Of a DNA stretch of 43,468 nt, positions 1 to 10,060 are shown one piece after another (position 1 is the stretch's first letter; each line of letters starts with the position of its first letter). Position numbers and translations under genes: made by a program. Location of the stretch: positions 1 through 43,468 of the forward strand of contig JADGJA010000095.1 of assembly GCA_027596035.1 (NCBI GenBank). The letters are read 5' to 3'. The stretch comes from Thoreauomyces humboldtii. Lineage: Eukaryota; Chytridiomycota; Chytridiomycetes; Spizellomycetales; Powellomycetaceae. The notes under the pieces are model-generated. The model ran no database searches and was not told the DNA's origin. It worked only from the letters and a program-made list of their open reading frames with translations.

Positions 1-310
1 GGGGGGGCGAGGAGAGAGAGAGAGAGAGAGAAGAGGGAGCGCCGGGAAAACCGAGGTCGCCGCGAGGAGAGAGGGAGCAGAGGAAGAAAGCATGATGGCA
101 AGATATAAAGCACCTGCTGTTTGGTAAGTTGGCCCCCCTCGGCTTTGTTGGGCCCGAAAACGGAAGGCCCGAAGACGGAGGGTGCGGTAGAGAGATGAAG
201 AGCGAGAAGAGAGAGAGAGAGACAGAGAGCGCGCCCGAGAGAGAGGGAGAGATGGAGAGATGGAGAGATGGGAGAGAGGGAGAAATGGGAGCGGGGAGAG
301 GGTGAGGAAG
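1..310. repeat. purine-rich low-complexity tract
   Basis: The left edge is almost pure A/G on the plus strand, with runs of GA dinucleotides and imperfect GAGAGATGG units. It looks like expanded microsatellite DNA rather than coding sequence. No frame gives a plausible protein. Confidence 0.8.
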
Positions 311-1477
311 TCCAGAAGTGTGAGACCACCCAAAGAACGGGTCCATAGGGCCAGACTGCTCTGCTTCGAAGGCCAGCGCTCCAGAGCGAGCGCTTTTAGA
401 CAGACAGCAGGGGGGTAACGCGACTGGGGAGAACCAACACCAGGCTTAAAGCAAGGAGACAAGAGAGAGGGATGAGAAAGGGATAAAGGAGAGATGAGAG
501 AGTTTGTCTGGAAGTTGCCAGTGCCAGGCTACGAAGCAGGCGCTCTTAAGGCGATCACTCACAGTGCAGCTACAGCACCGTGCAGCCCTGCTTCCTCCTT
601 CTGACGCTTCTTCCCAAAGTTTCAAGTGCGGTTGCAACAGGGCGGGGGAGAGGGGGTGGAGCTCAACGCAGCGACATCTATGCAACATCGATTCTTCTCT
701 GATGTTGCCGAGAGAGACGAGTAGAGGGGAGATAAAGATCGCTTTTTAGACAGCAACTGGGGAGGAGGACGAGGGACCATGTACCCGCAATGTAGTCGAC
801 AAGGAAGTTTTGGCCCATTGACCTTTTACTTCTTCCTAATATATGATTTGTCAAATACAAACTTTAAAACAACGTGTTTTTGCCCAGGTTGCAGGATGCG
901 TTTCCCCATCGTCTCAAAATGGTAGGGAAAAAACGACTTGGGGCGAAACGCGAAGCTATCGACTTTGTACGTTGGCAAAGAGCGTGGGGAATCGGTCATC
1001 TGTGCCTCTTGCTTGCACAATCGCTCGTTGATCCTCGCTCAGTGATTATGAGGAGAGGACACGGACAGGGCAAACTGCGTTAGACGCAAATCTGAACAGC
1101 GAGTCGACGTCCTGGTGATCGAACACCGGAGTTAGAACCCGTCGCATGGTTAACTCCCTCTATCGGCCGCACCTTGCGATGAAGATCCTCCGTATTTTGC
1201 CCATTGAGCCGCGTGCTCAGCGACGTTTTGTGAGCATAGCACCGGGGAGATCATGCATGCCATTTGAGTCTGTCAAAGACATCGACTGGAAGGTTCATCG
1301 GATACATGCTTGCGCCGGCGGGCTGGTACTTGTAACCAGCTTCTATACGAAGCGAGCAGGTGAGTGGATGGAAAACCTCGGATGTGCGGAGGGACGAGTT
1401 CGAATTCAAACATGTGATACAAAAGACAGAGATGACTACAGGGATATACATTTGGTGTGATGAAAGAGAGTGCCAGC
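311..1477. other. region without a recognisable gene
   Basis: Only short open frames in all six readings, none resembling a known family and none with convincing splice sites. Two similar stretches occur near 390-430 and 740-770 (both contain TTTTAGACAGC and a G-rich tail), suggesting an old short duplication. The right end is the 3' flank of the minus-strand gene that ends at 1478. Confidence 0.5.
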
Positions 1478-2752
1478 CTAAGCAGCGAATGCGAGGGTGA
1501 CCCGGCCATTGCTGGTGACGACCTCGACCTCCTGCTTGCCGTCCTCGGCTCCCTTCCACCCCTTCTTGACACGGTGGTCCTGTGCGTTTCCGGTAAGGTG
1601 AAGGTCCTCGCCCGTGACCTCGATGCCAGACCTGTTACTGGTCTCGGCGAAGAACCTGCCCTTGAAGTCCGAATCCGCGATGCGAACGTTTGCTGGGGAG
1701 TTGGAGGTGGTGAATTTGACCGAGGTGGGCTTTCCGGTGACCACGAGGTTGATGTGGCCGTTGGTGGTCCTGCCGGTGAGAGCGCCGTTCTTCATCTCGA
1801 TGTCACCCTGGATGCGGCCGTTGGTGGTCGTGAGATGCGCGTCGGCCGAAACGGATACAGCGTCGAGGGAGATGGCACCATTGCTGGATTGAGCGGAAAG
1901 ACCTGTGGTGTCGATTGTGCGCAGGTCGACGTTGGAATTGGTGGTCTCGATCTTCAAGCCCGCGGGACCCTTCAGGACGGCGGAGGACACCTCGACTCTA
2001 CCATTCGTCGACTGGAGAGATGCGCGGTCTGCGACGAGGTTGTCGACAGAAAGGATATCATTGGTGGATGTGAAGGAGAGCTGCCCGTCCACATTGATGC
2101 CGGGTGTCTCAATGCGTCCGTTCGTTGACGTGACCGCTACTTTCGAGAATGCAACGTCACGCATATCCGCGAGCTTGAACCGCGAGTTGCGGGCGGCCAG
2201 GTCGAGGTTCATCTTGGGCTCCTTCTGCACGGGCAGGGTAAGGACAACATCGGCGTGGATGCATTGTCGCGTGTAGAGGGTCTTGGGGGTGTTTATGATA
2301 ACCGAATAAACACCCTTTTCGCCGATGACGTGGTCGACCGTAATCTGTTCGGCGAGGCTCTTGGGCGACACCTGCATGGTTATCGTGGTGACAGCAACGT
2401 CCGTAGCGGGGTCGGAGAGCACGGAAAACGTGCCGGACGCGGCACCCTTCATTTCCAAGGAGACTTCCCGTGGCGATACGTCGCTCGCGAAACGGCCAGT
2501 TCCTGGAACGAACTCGTAGGCAGGAGCTCCGAGGAAGCCGCAACGACCATCAGAATTGACGTTGATGTTGAAGAGTGAGGTGATGAAGGAGAGCATGCCG
2601 GAGTGCGTGATCCAGAAGAGCGTGGCGAAAGCGGCGAGTCCGAGGAAGAGGGCTTTGTGGGAGAGAGAGCGACGAGGGCGCTGAGCGGCAACGTAGACTG
2701 GTAGAGCGACGGGAGATGCGCTGAGAAGCAGGGGCTGTTGTTCGTTCTTCAT
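1478..2752 (-). CDS. type II membrane protein with DUF4097-like Asn-Gly beta repeats
   Basis: Single-exon gene of 424 codons starting at an ATG. Residues 1-30 are a basic cytosolic tail (RPRR near 25-28). About 34-62 form a hydrophobic membrane anchor with no cleavage site, so the rest should lie outside the cytosol. From roughly residue 190 to the end a motif of the form [ST]-[ST]-N-[GSD] recurs about ten times at intervals near 20 residues (TSTNGR, QSTNGR, ETTNSN, QSSNGA, TTTNGR, RTTNGH, VTSNGR). This is the pattern of DUF4097-like, adhesin-like domains that fold as stacked beta strands or a beta helix. Such proteins occur widely in fungi without an assigned function. The assignment rests on the repeat pattern only; no catalytic residues are evident. 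Codons are strongly G/C-ending, which creates long antisense frames that are artefacts. Confidence 0.85.
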   Translation of the reverse strand: MKNEQQPLLLSASPVALPVYVAAQRPRRSLSHKALFLGLAAFATLFWITHSGMLSFITSLFNINVNSDGRCGFLGAPAYEFVPGTGRFASDVSPREVSLEMKGAASGTFSVLSDPATDVAVTTITMQVSPKSLAEQITVDHVIGEKGVYSVIINTPKTLYTRQCIHADVVLTLPVQKEPKMNLDLAARNSRFKLADMRDVAFSKVAVTSTNGRIETPGINVDGQLSFTSTNDILSVDNLVADRASLQSTNGRVEVSSAVLKGPAGLKIETTNSNVDLRTIDTTGLSAQSSNGAISLDAVSVSADAHLTTTNGRIQGDIEMKNGALTGRTTNGHINLVVTGKPTSVKFTTSNSPANVRIADSDFKGRFFAETSNRSGIEVTGEDLHLTGNAQDHRVKKGWKGAEDGKQEVEVVTSNGRVTLAFAA

Positions 2753-3690
2753 GTTTGCTGGAAGAAGGGTGTCTCTGTTGACGGGTTTTATAAAGCTGTC
2801 TCCTCAGGCGGGTGCGCTCTTTTATGCCGTCGTGAGGCGGACGCGGCCGAACGGGTGTGTGTCACTTGAAGACTTGAAGACGTGGCCACTTGCGATCTGG
2901 ACAGGCCCCACCATGGACCCCCTCGAACACTTCGTGGATAGCAAAAAATCGTGGGGATGCAGATCCTTTCGGAAAACATCCCGCTGGCCGATGCAAGATA
3001 CTGGTGGAGCAGCCATTCCGCATACGGTACATTGTAGGTACTGTATGCGTTGCATAATACACTCGTCTGCGCCAAAAACATCCCGCTAAGCACTACGGCA
3101 TGCCTTGGTGGAGCAGCCATCCCGCGTGTTCAAGATCGCATCACTGTTTGCATCCTCTCTGCGCAGATGTTTCAACGAGGAAGGAAAACAACTACCTGAT
3201 GTGCGTGGCAAAAATGCCACTAATTTCGACGCAGTACATGACAAGCCCTCTCGCGCAACATAAATACAGCCCTCGAGCAGAGAGCCGCTGCGGCAAAGGT
3301 TCCTCCTGCATGTACTGCATTTTGGTGATCACACCCGGCGTAAATGGTATGCACGAGCACTTGGTAATACTGCTACAGTCTGTAGTATGCGGGCCCTGGC
3401 AAGCCGCCTTCCTGCAGCCGCGCCGGGCTGCCGGTTCGTTCGGGCAAGTTTACCCCCGCAACCGGGGTATCGGTATTAAAGGAACATTCGACGATCTCGG
3501 GCGGTGTGTTGTTGTGCGACCAGTCCCAAATGACTTTGGGCGTCCGGCGCGATGTCGAAATGCCGTGACGGCCCCATATGGTTGACCTGCTGGAACCTCC
3601 ATCCGCCGCAAGGTTCAGCGGTCAAAGGGCAGCAAGCAGCGAAGGCTCGTTCAGCACCGCGTTCAAGGACATCGACTGCAATCACCAACA
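2753..3690. other. intergenic region with a short direct repeat
   Basis: About 940 bp between divergent genes, so it should contain both promoters. No protein-coding signal is seen. It holds two imperfect copies of a roughly 48-bp sequence, listed separately. Confidence 0.55.
2974..3125. repeat. pair of imperfect direct repeats, about 48 bp
   Basis: Copy one spans about 2974-3020 and copy two about 3075-3125. Both begin AAACATCCCGCT and end with GGTGGAGCAGCCAT followed by TCCGC or CCCGC; the middles differ. They lie about 100 bp apart in the space between two divergent genes. Confidence 0.7.
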
Positions 3691-5052
3691 ATGACCGTAG
3701 CCGACACGGAGACGGCTACCAGCAAAGCCGAACGAGCACAGGTGCAGGAGCTTTTCGACCGGCCCAGCTCTCGCATATTTGTTACAAGTGCCACAGGGCA
3801 AACCATCGCCGTGTGCGAATCTGGAAGCCCCACGGGAACACCCGTTTTTTCCCTTACCGGAACGGGAGGATGCAGGCTGGATGCTCTGCTGCGACACAAA
3901 GAGGCCGTCGAGGGGAACGTCCGCTTGTTTGCAATCGACAAACCCGGCTCGGGACTTAGTGACGAATCCCAAAAGCCCGCTCGAGGTGCACCACGAAAGA
4001 ATCCGTTCTTCATAGTTGCAGGTTCGTCTGGTTCTGGATAGCGGAGAAGGACATTTCAAACTGAATCGATTTCTTTCAGACCTCATTGTCGAAGTCGCGG
4101 ACGCCCTCGATATCCCAAAGTTTGGGGTAATCGCGTACTCGCTGGGAACCTGTGATGCTCTCGCTCTCGCAAAGCGGCATCCGGGTAGGCTTTTGGGTCC
4201 CATTCAAGTTGTCGGCGCTTGGACCATGCCTGACACTCCTGGCACGTTGTCCTGGATTAAAGTCGCGGTCAAACTCCCCATGGGTGTAATCAGTGGATTT
4301 GTCAAAGCAGGGATAGTATTGCAATGGGACTACGCTTGGATCGGCGAAGCCTTGTCCTCATTGTTAGCTATCACGACGAAGATGTTCAGCTGTCTGTCCA
4401 GCAGGCGAACAGAGAAAGACCAGGAGGAGGATCTTGAAACCGCTTCGAATGACGGCCCCCTGGAGAAGGAGGAGCAGGCCTTTGATAGGAGCCCAGCAGT
4501 TCGCCAGCTGGGACTTCTGGAAGCCAAGCTCCGAATCATCGCACACGTATGGAGTCGGAAGCCTCGGCTTTCCAGCCGCGAAGCCGAAGATCGTGCGATG
4601 GTCGAAATGTCGAAAACTCCGGGATCTACCCGGGTCGCACAAGCGGATGTCAGGGCAGAGCTTGACTGTGGTCGCTTTCGGATGCAATCGTACTTGATTG
4701 ACGCTGTCCTGTACGATATTGGCCGCGCGCTGGGCAAACGAGGGTCCTTGGATGTGGACCTATCGACCGTTATGTACCCTGTGCACATTCGGCATGGTAC
4801 GGAGGACCAGCTCGTGCCTGTGCTCGCAGTTGAGGTGAGCAAGGCTATTATAGAGCACCTTATTCCTTGTCATGACTAACGCCAGTATCCATCCATGCGC
4901 CGCAGGCTCTGACGAAGGCGTTGCCCTACGGTGAATTGACGTTGATCACGAAGGGCACGCATTCTCTTCAAAGAAATCGAAAGATAATTTTAGATGCTTT
5001 CCGTGAGATTGTCGAAGCAAGCGATTCGAAAGCACCTAGTGCAAATGAATGA
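3691..5052 (+). CDS. alpha/beta hydrolase fold protein
   Basis: Three exons (3691-3985, 4080-4834, 4906-5052) join in frame to 398 residues. The order of elements fits an alpha/beta hydrolase: a strand followed by LTGTGGCRL near the oxyanion region, then DKPGSGLSD, then the nucleophile elbow AYSLG, in which Ser replaces the more usual G-x-S-x-G context by A-Y-S-L-G. A late HGTEDQLVP supplies the acid and GTHSL the histidine. A long acidic and charged insert (about 60 residues around 4390-4480) lies in the cap region. Both introns have GT..AG ends (GAG/GTGCAC, GAG/GTGAGC), and the last exon restores the His-containing end that is missing if the middle exon is read through to its own stop. No signal peptide is seen. 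Substrate cannot be inferred; lipase, esterase and epoxide-hydrolase-like roles are all open. Confidence 0.85.
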
Positions 5053-5787
5053 CATGCTGGAGGTATCTGCTTGCATCCCTTGGCGCAGTTATGGACCAGG
5101 ATGCCTTGATCACGCAACAGGACGAGACCGTAAGCGGGGATACGCAGGGGCACAGCGTTCCTGCGCGCGGATACTCTCACTTCCGTATCGGACAGCGTCC
5201 GTGCGTTCCGTCGGCCGCTGCTAGGGATGAATATACCTTGATAAGCAGTTACCAAAGCGAGAAAGGTTTCTCGATCGGTCGGTGGGAAGAAGCAGCGAAC
5301 ATCACGCAGAGCAGCTAGTCAATGAGTAACACTGCGCAACCCGGTCACAACAGCCAGGAGAACTTTACCCTCATCCTCCACATGTTGACAAGTTACAGCA
5401 TCTTTGGTAATCGGGCTGCGCTCGCCAGCTGGGTAAGCGGTCCGACAGCTCTTTCATTTCCCTCCTCCAGCTTGTCCCCTTGCCAGTTGTTCTACCCCCA
5501 AAGGACTACCCGACTCCGGTTACTAAATCAAGGCGCGCTGAGAACGACGAGGCCTCACGAGACCAAAATAGGGCACGAGCCTCGAGGCTGAGGATGATAC
5601 ATTTTCGCTTCCAGCTGATTCTTCATAGCTTCGACGCGTTTGACAAATGCCGAACGCGTAGAAGCGTATGGCGTATGGCGACTGGTCTGGCTGAGGCGCG
5701 ACGGGTGTGGTATTTAAGCTAGGGAAATCTTCCCACATCCCATGTAAGTCCTACATTCACTTTGATTCCTTGTCACACTGCTTCCCA
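5053..5787. other. intergenic region, no gene seen
   Basis: About 735 bp between two plus-strand genes. Only short open frames without recognisable content; presumably the 3' end of the hydrolase gene and the promoter of the secreted-protein gene. Confidence 0.5.
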
Positions 5788-6596
5788 ATGCTTTGCTTCA
5801 ACCTTTTCGTCGGTCTTCTCTCTCTCGTATCAGCTTCACCACTGAGTCAGAAAACGCACATTCCCGCAAAATGCTCATCAAATGCACCGCTATACACAGA
5901 GCAGGGCTACTTTGGCGGGAACTTTGGAGGTGAGTGGACTGGTACCGGCGAGCGCTGAACCCGAGCGACCGCTAACCGATACAATTTCAGCAATATTGAA
6001 ATTCGGGCTTGACTCGCACAAGAACGTAGTATCTGCCAAGAAAGCCCATGTCAAGAAGTTCCTCGTTGATTTCGAGGTCAGTAGTGATCCCTTTGAGCAT
6101 CCCTGATCCTTCAAATACTCACCTACTGCATGAACAGTGGTGTCCTGCCCTCGGGAAGGCTAGTCCCATCTCATCCAGCGGGAAGCATGGATCTGACAAG
6201 TATGAGGACCCGGCATACGGCCGAATCACTCTATCACCTACAAAGTTCATCGGCAAGAACATGTGTCTCAGCGTCTCGCCAGTAGGCGCCGGTTCATACA
6301 ACGACACGCGGTACCTGTACGCGGCCAAGTGCTCGAGCGACACCACACCCTCAGCACACCAAACCTTTATTCGAGGCTACTTTGAGCCGACCGACTTTTC
6401 GGCAATATTCTGGGTCGGAAACGAGCAGGTCGCTGGACACAAGGGAGGGTGGGGCGTAGCTTCTAAACGAAACGCTACCACCCAAGACTTCTCACCCGTC
6501 TTCCATGCCGATGGTCGGGTTCAGCTTAGACGCTATGAGGGAGTGCAGGATGAGCATGTAACCGCGATCGAGTTATATCCTGTAAACCCACAATGA
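5788..6596 (+). CDS. small secreted protein, function unknown
   Basis: Three exons (5788-5929, 5991-6076, 6138-6596) join in frame to 228 residues. The start gives a signal peptide of about 17 residues (MLCFNLFVGLLSLVSASP) with a plausible cleavage after Ala-Ser. The mature part is Gly/Tyr/Phe-rich early on (YFGGNFGG) and has few cysteines, with one sequon-like NDT and one NAT. No membrane segment follows. I do not recognise the family. It could be a lineage-specific extracellular protein. Both introns are about 60 nt with normal ends, and both frames meet cleanly, so the model is reliable even though the function is not. Confidence 0.75.
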
Positions 6597-6797
6597 AAAC
6601 GCGCTCTCATGAACGCCGTTGTTCTGTTTTGACTATATAATACTGGACTCGAAACTACCGGTATTCTGCTGTAAGGCTCTGTCGAAGTTCTCCTTGTCCG
6701 GTCGTCACGGACTGGCGAGGCATCGACGCGCCGTGGGAAGAACCAAGACCAAGGCTCGCAGGAAAACAACGGACTTCTAGCATTCCTCTCACACGCT

Positions 6798-8101
6798 ATG
6801 CCCGCAACGACCGATCCTCTCGTCTCACTCCTGGCAGATATTTCTCGCTCGGCGGTTATACATGGGGCGCTGCATCATGCCGAAGACACGAGGGACGCCA
6901 TCAGTCGTACAGTTGACGAGGTTCAAAAATATAGGCACGCGAACCCGAACCTACTCAAAGAGCTCTGTATGTTGAAGGGCGTCGAAATACCTGGATGTCA
7001 TCGGATCCTGACGTAGTCTGACCAGATTACGAGCAACATCACGCTGTAAAACACTGCGAAAATCTCCTTGCCCACCGGAATCTGGTTCTCGAAAAACTGG
7101 CCTCGAAACTCGGAGCTGCCATTGATGCCACGGTCGCGGCAAAGCTCAAGGATGCTCTTTCGACCTCTGCCGACGAAGCAAAGAAAAGAGATCAACGCTT
7201 GGTGGATCCGACCGAAGAATTGAGCCTAGAACGTCAGGTATTTATGCGAACGTGAGCACACTTCCAGTACGCTTCATCTCATTCCCACCTTTGTTCTGAC
7301 GAAAGCGCGACAAAGCCGAACGCCAACGGATCGAAGCCCTGGCTGTGCGCCTTATCAAACAGGTCTCTCGTCTCGAGCTCCAGCTCAGCCGGCAAGAGAA
7401 GAGCCATCAGAAAGCGATACTGCAAAACGAGAAAGATCATGAAAAGGCCCTCCTTGACCTTGAGCAGCGACTCACTTCGGATGCAAAGTATCGAGAGAAG
7501 ACTTTCAGGAGCGAATCTTTGGCCAAAGAGTCTTTGCTCGAAACTCGCGTCCAAACCATGACAACAGATTCTGGGCAGCATCGAAAAGCTGCGTTCACAG
7601 CTATCAACGTTGCAAAGCGCTTATATGTTTAGTAACGGTCGCAGCGGGGAAAAAAATGCGGGGCAGACCACTGCGATGGTGCCCGACCCAGCACTATCAA
7701 CATCTCGAACCACTTTGCACCAACCGGACGGTATCAAATCCCATGCCAAGACTGGGGCCGGCAACGGGCATCTGGCTATATCATCATCTGTACTCAACAA
7801 TCCTAGTAAGAATTACAGTACCTCCAAGGTTCTGGAACAAGTGACCAAATATGAGGGACGTATCACTGCCCTAGAAGTACAAACGGCTGATGTTCTACGA
7901 ACGGGGAAATGCATCACCCGCTTTTATGCAAAGGTTTGCTTTCCGAGAGGGACATTCTCGTTTTGTAAAGAAGCTACTTACGTGCATTTTCTAGATGGAG
8001 CGATGTACGAAGGTGACGGCCCTGGCCATCGACAAGCAACGCGCTGATATACTTCTTATGCAATCCACCCTCTCTGAACGCAACAATCCGGCGCCAACAT
8101 A
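6798..8101 (+). CDS. coiled-coil protein, reading frame broken once
   Basis: The first exons are clear: 6798-6966, 7026-7237 and one starting at 7306 join in frame. They encode an alpha-helical protein rich in Glu, Lys, Gln, Arg and Leu, with heptad-like stretches (for example LEKLASKL and RLELQLSRQEK). Near 7560-7580 the helical sequence stops making sense in one frame and continues in another (ILGSIEKLRSQLSTLQ). The only GT..AG pair there that keeps frame would be an intron of about 19 nt, which is implausible, so a base insertion or deletion (assembly error or real mutation) is more likely. Downstream, an intron at about 7932-7995 would join YEGRITALEVQ to an end at 8101. I do not recognise the family. 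It may be a decaying gene, since repeat arrays begin just downstream. Confidence 0.55.
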
Positions 8102-8294
8102 GATGCAGCTGCGCCCAGGGACCAGGCTCGGAGGTGTGAGCCAATTGCGGCACGGAAAAGCGGGGATGCGGAGGCACGGCAACTGGAAACTCAAGAATAG
8201 GCAATCGCCAGGAGACTCCGGAATAGACACCAGAGTACGCTCGTCAACAGCACAGTATTGTCAAACCCACGGAAAGGAAGCCTCCGGCTCCAAG

Positions 8295-8510
8295 ACAAAT
8301 AGACCTGTGGCAGACAAAAGTGGTAAATCACCAAAGGAAGCCCGTCAAACAAGAAGAAGGCTGCAGCGACGAAAACTTATCACCAGACAGAGCCCACGCG
8401 TCAGCACCACAATACCCTAAGGACCGATACCCACAGAAATGACACTCCAGCCCCAAGCCAAGTCAACCTGTGGCAGGCAAAACCGGTTTCTCACCAAAGG
8501 AAGTAAGCAC
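8295..8510. repeat. imperfect direct repeat, about 40 bp, spacing about 158 bp
   Basis: The sequence ACCTGTGGCAGACAAAAG...TCACCAAAGGAAG near 8305 returns near 8464 as ACCTGTGGCAGGCAAAAC...TCACCAAAGGAAG. In one frame both encode PVA-[DG]-K-[ST]-G-x-SPKE, so this may be the remnant of a repeated peptide. Confidence 0.6.
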
Positions 8511-8639
8511 ATACCTCGAACGCAATGTCGATTGCTTTGGGGTCTTTCAACGACCCATGGCTGTATTACATCAAGCTGTGGTATTGTCCTTTGCGCAGCA
8601 AATTCTTAATCTGCAACAGTACAAATATGGCTACACAGT

Positions 8640-9670
8640 GTACGTCATGGCATTCTCCTCGGCAGCACTATCTGTGGTGTCTGCACGGCATTGCAACAAT
8701 CATATTGCCGGAAAAGCTGTTATTTTGCACCACGATCAGCTGGTCCGCCATTCCGCCTTACAACAATCTCGATACGCGGAACTCGCGTTGCGCACGTGTA
8801 CGATGTCCCAAACATACTCATGTTTAGACTACCTGCAATTTCTGTCTTCCCCGCCGAAAGTCTATGACTATGATATACCAAGCGTGTGTACCGGGCTGTC
8901 TTCAAGTTCTCGTGGCAATCACATTGCCCGAAAAGCTCTCAGGCCGCCGCTTCGCCGTTCAATGAAACCTTTCTCCGGAACCTCATGTTCTTCACGTGCA
9001 TACAGAGCTCTCCTCCCACCCGGTCGATTTTTCCTCCACATGCTCGTCTGGCATTTACCCCGCACGTCCATGTCTGTGATTTACTGCGCGTGTGGCAGAC
9101 ATCGTGTGTTGCCTATCGAATTTCCAAGCATCACTAACACTACCATTCTCTCAACGCGCTTCGAAACACGGCGCAGTCCGTGTTGTCTCCAAGTTCTGCG
9201 CCATTATATTGCCGCAAAAGTTTCCCTCCTGCAAGACAGTGGGTCCGCCGTTTCGCCGTTTAATGAACACGGTCCCGGAACTTGCGCTGTGCACATGCAT
9301 GCAAAGCAGTCCCATTGCGTGCACAAAGTTTTCACCACCCGCGTCATGTCGGTGGTATACCAGCGTGTGGCACATATGGTCCTCGGTGCATCACTTTCTC
9401 AAACTGCAGCAACAAAATGTTGCCACATGACGCTCTTTTTCACAATCGGCACGCAGTCGTGTCCAAGTCTTTGGGCTATCGCAACGATCACATCGGTGTA
9501 TGTCCCTCTGTACGGCCTGCGCGACCAGCGGTTCCGCCGTTCAGCCATTAAATGAACACATTGTCGAAAAGCATATCATGCGCAGTGCACACGAAGCTAG
9601 CATTCCCTCTCACTCGACGATTACGCCATATTCCGCTTCCGACGTCCACCTCGCAGGTTCATAAGGATCC
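8640..9670. repeat. degenerate tandem array, about 280-bp period, four copies
   Basis: Copies begin at roughly 8640, 8890, 9170 and 9450. Each contains a block like TGTCTCCAAGTTCTGCG followed by CA-ATTGCC-AAAAG, then TCCGCCGTTTCGCCGTTTAATGAA-C and CCGGAAC, then a GTGCACATGCATGCAAAGC-like block and a GTGTGGCA block. The copies are well diverged, so this is an old array. A frame on the plus strand stays open across most of it (8470-9555) but has no ATG at its start and no recognisable domain. I treat the array as non-coding or decayed. Confidence 0.65.
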
Positions 9671-9875
9671 ATCCCGCACAATGTGCAGGGTTGCACGCTC
9701 CGCTGGCCTGTCCCGAAGGTGCGCAGCTCTTACTGGCGACACTGGCCCGGCGGTTCACCTTGTTTAAATCAAAACCGAAAATCGTGGCAAGGAATGCGCA
9801 GTCAAGGAGTGCGATCAACAAGTTCCGGAAGAGGATGAATCCATGAACCGGAAGCACGAACCACTTCCATCATTC

Positions 9876-9974
9876 TGTTCCTAAACAAGATCGACCGCTT
9901 CAAGTAAACTCCGATTCGCGCAGTTCGAACAGACCTTGTTTAGGAACAGACCGCTTAGGCAAAAACTCCGATTC
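9876..9974. repeat. compound inverted and direct repeat
   Basis: TGTTCCTAAACAAG at 9876-9889 is exactly complementary to CTTGTTTAGGAACA at 9935-9948. Superimposed on this 14-bp inverted repeat are two direct repeats: GACCGCTT (9893-9900 and 9949-9956) and AACTCCGATTC (9907-9917 and 9964-9974). The block lies between the two tandem arrays. Confidence 0.85.
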
Positions 9975-10060
9975 CCATATCTGCTTCGCACATTCCGCAG
10001 CAGCTTGGTTGACGGTTGCCGGGGGCCACGAGGATGCGCAGCTGCGGTTGTCCAACACAC

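Noticed and set aside
1457..2128. 223-codon plus-strand frame
   Set aside because: Antisense to the DUF4097-like gene; open only because of G/C-ending codons on the true strand, with no family resemblance.
8470..9555. 361-codon plus-strand frame as a gene
   Set aside because: No ATG at its start, spans tandem-repeat copies and has no recognisable domain; kept only as a repeat observation.
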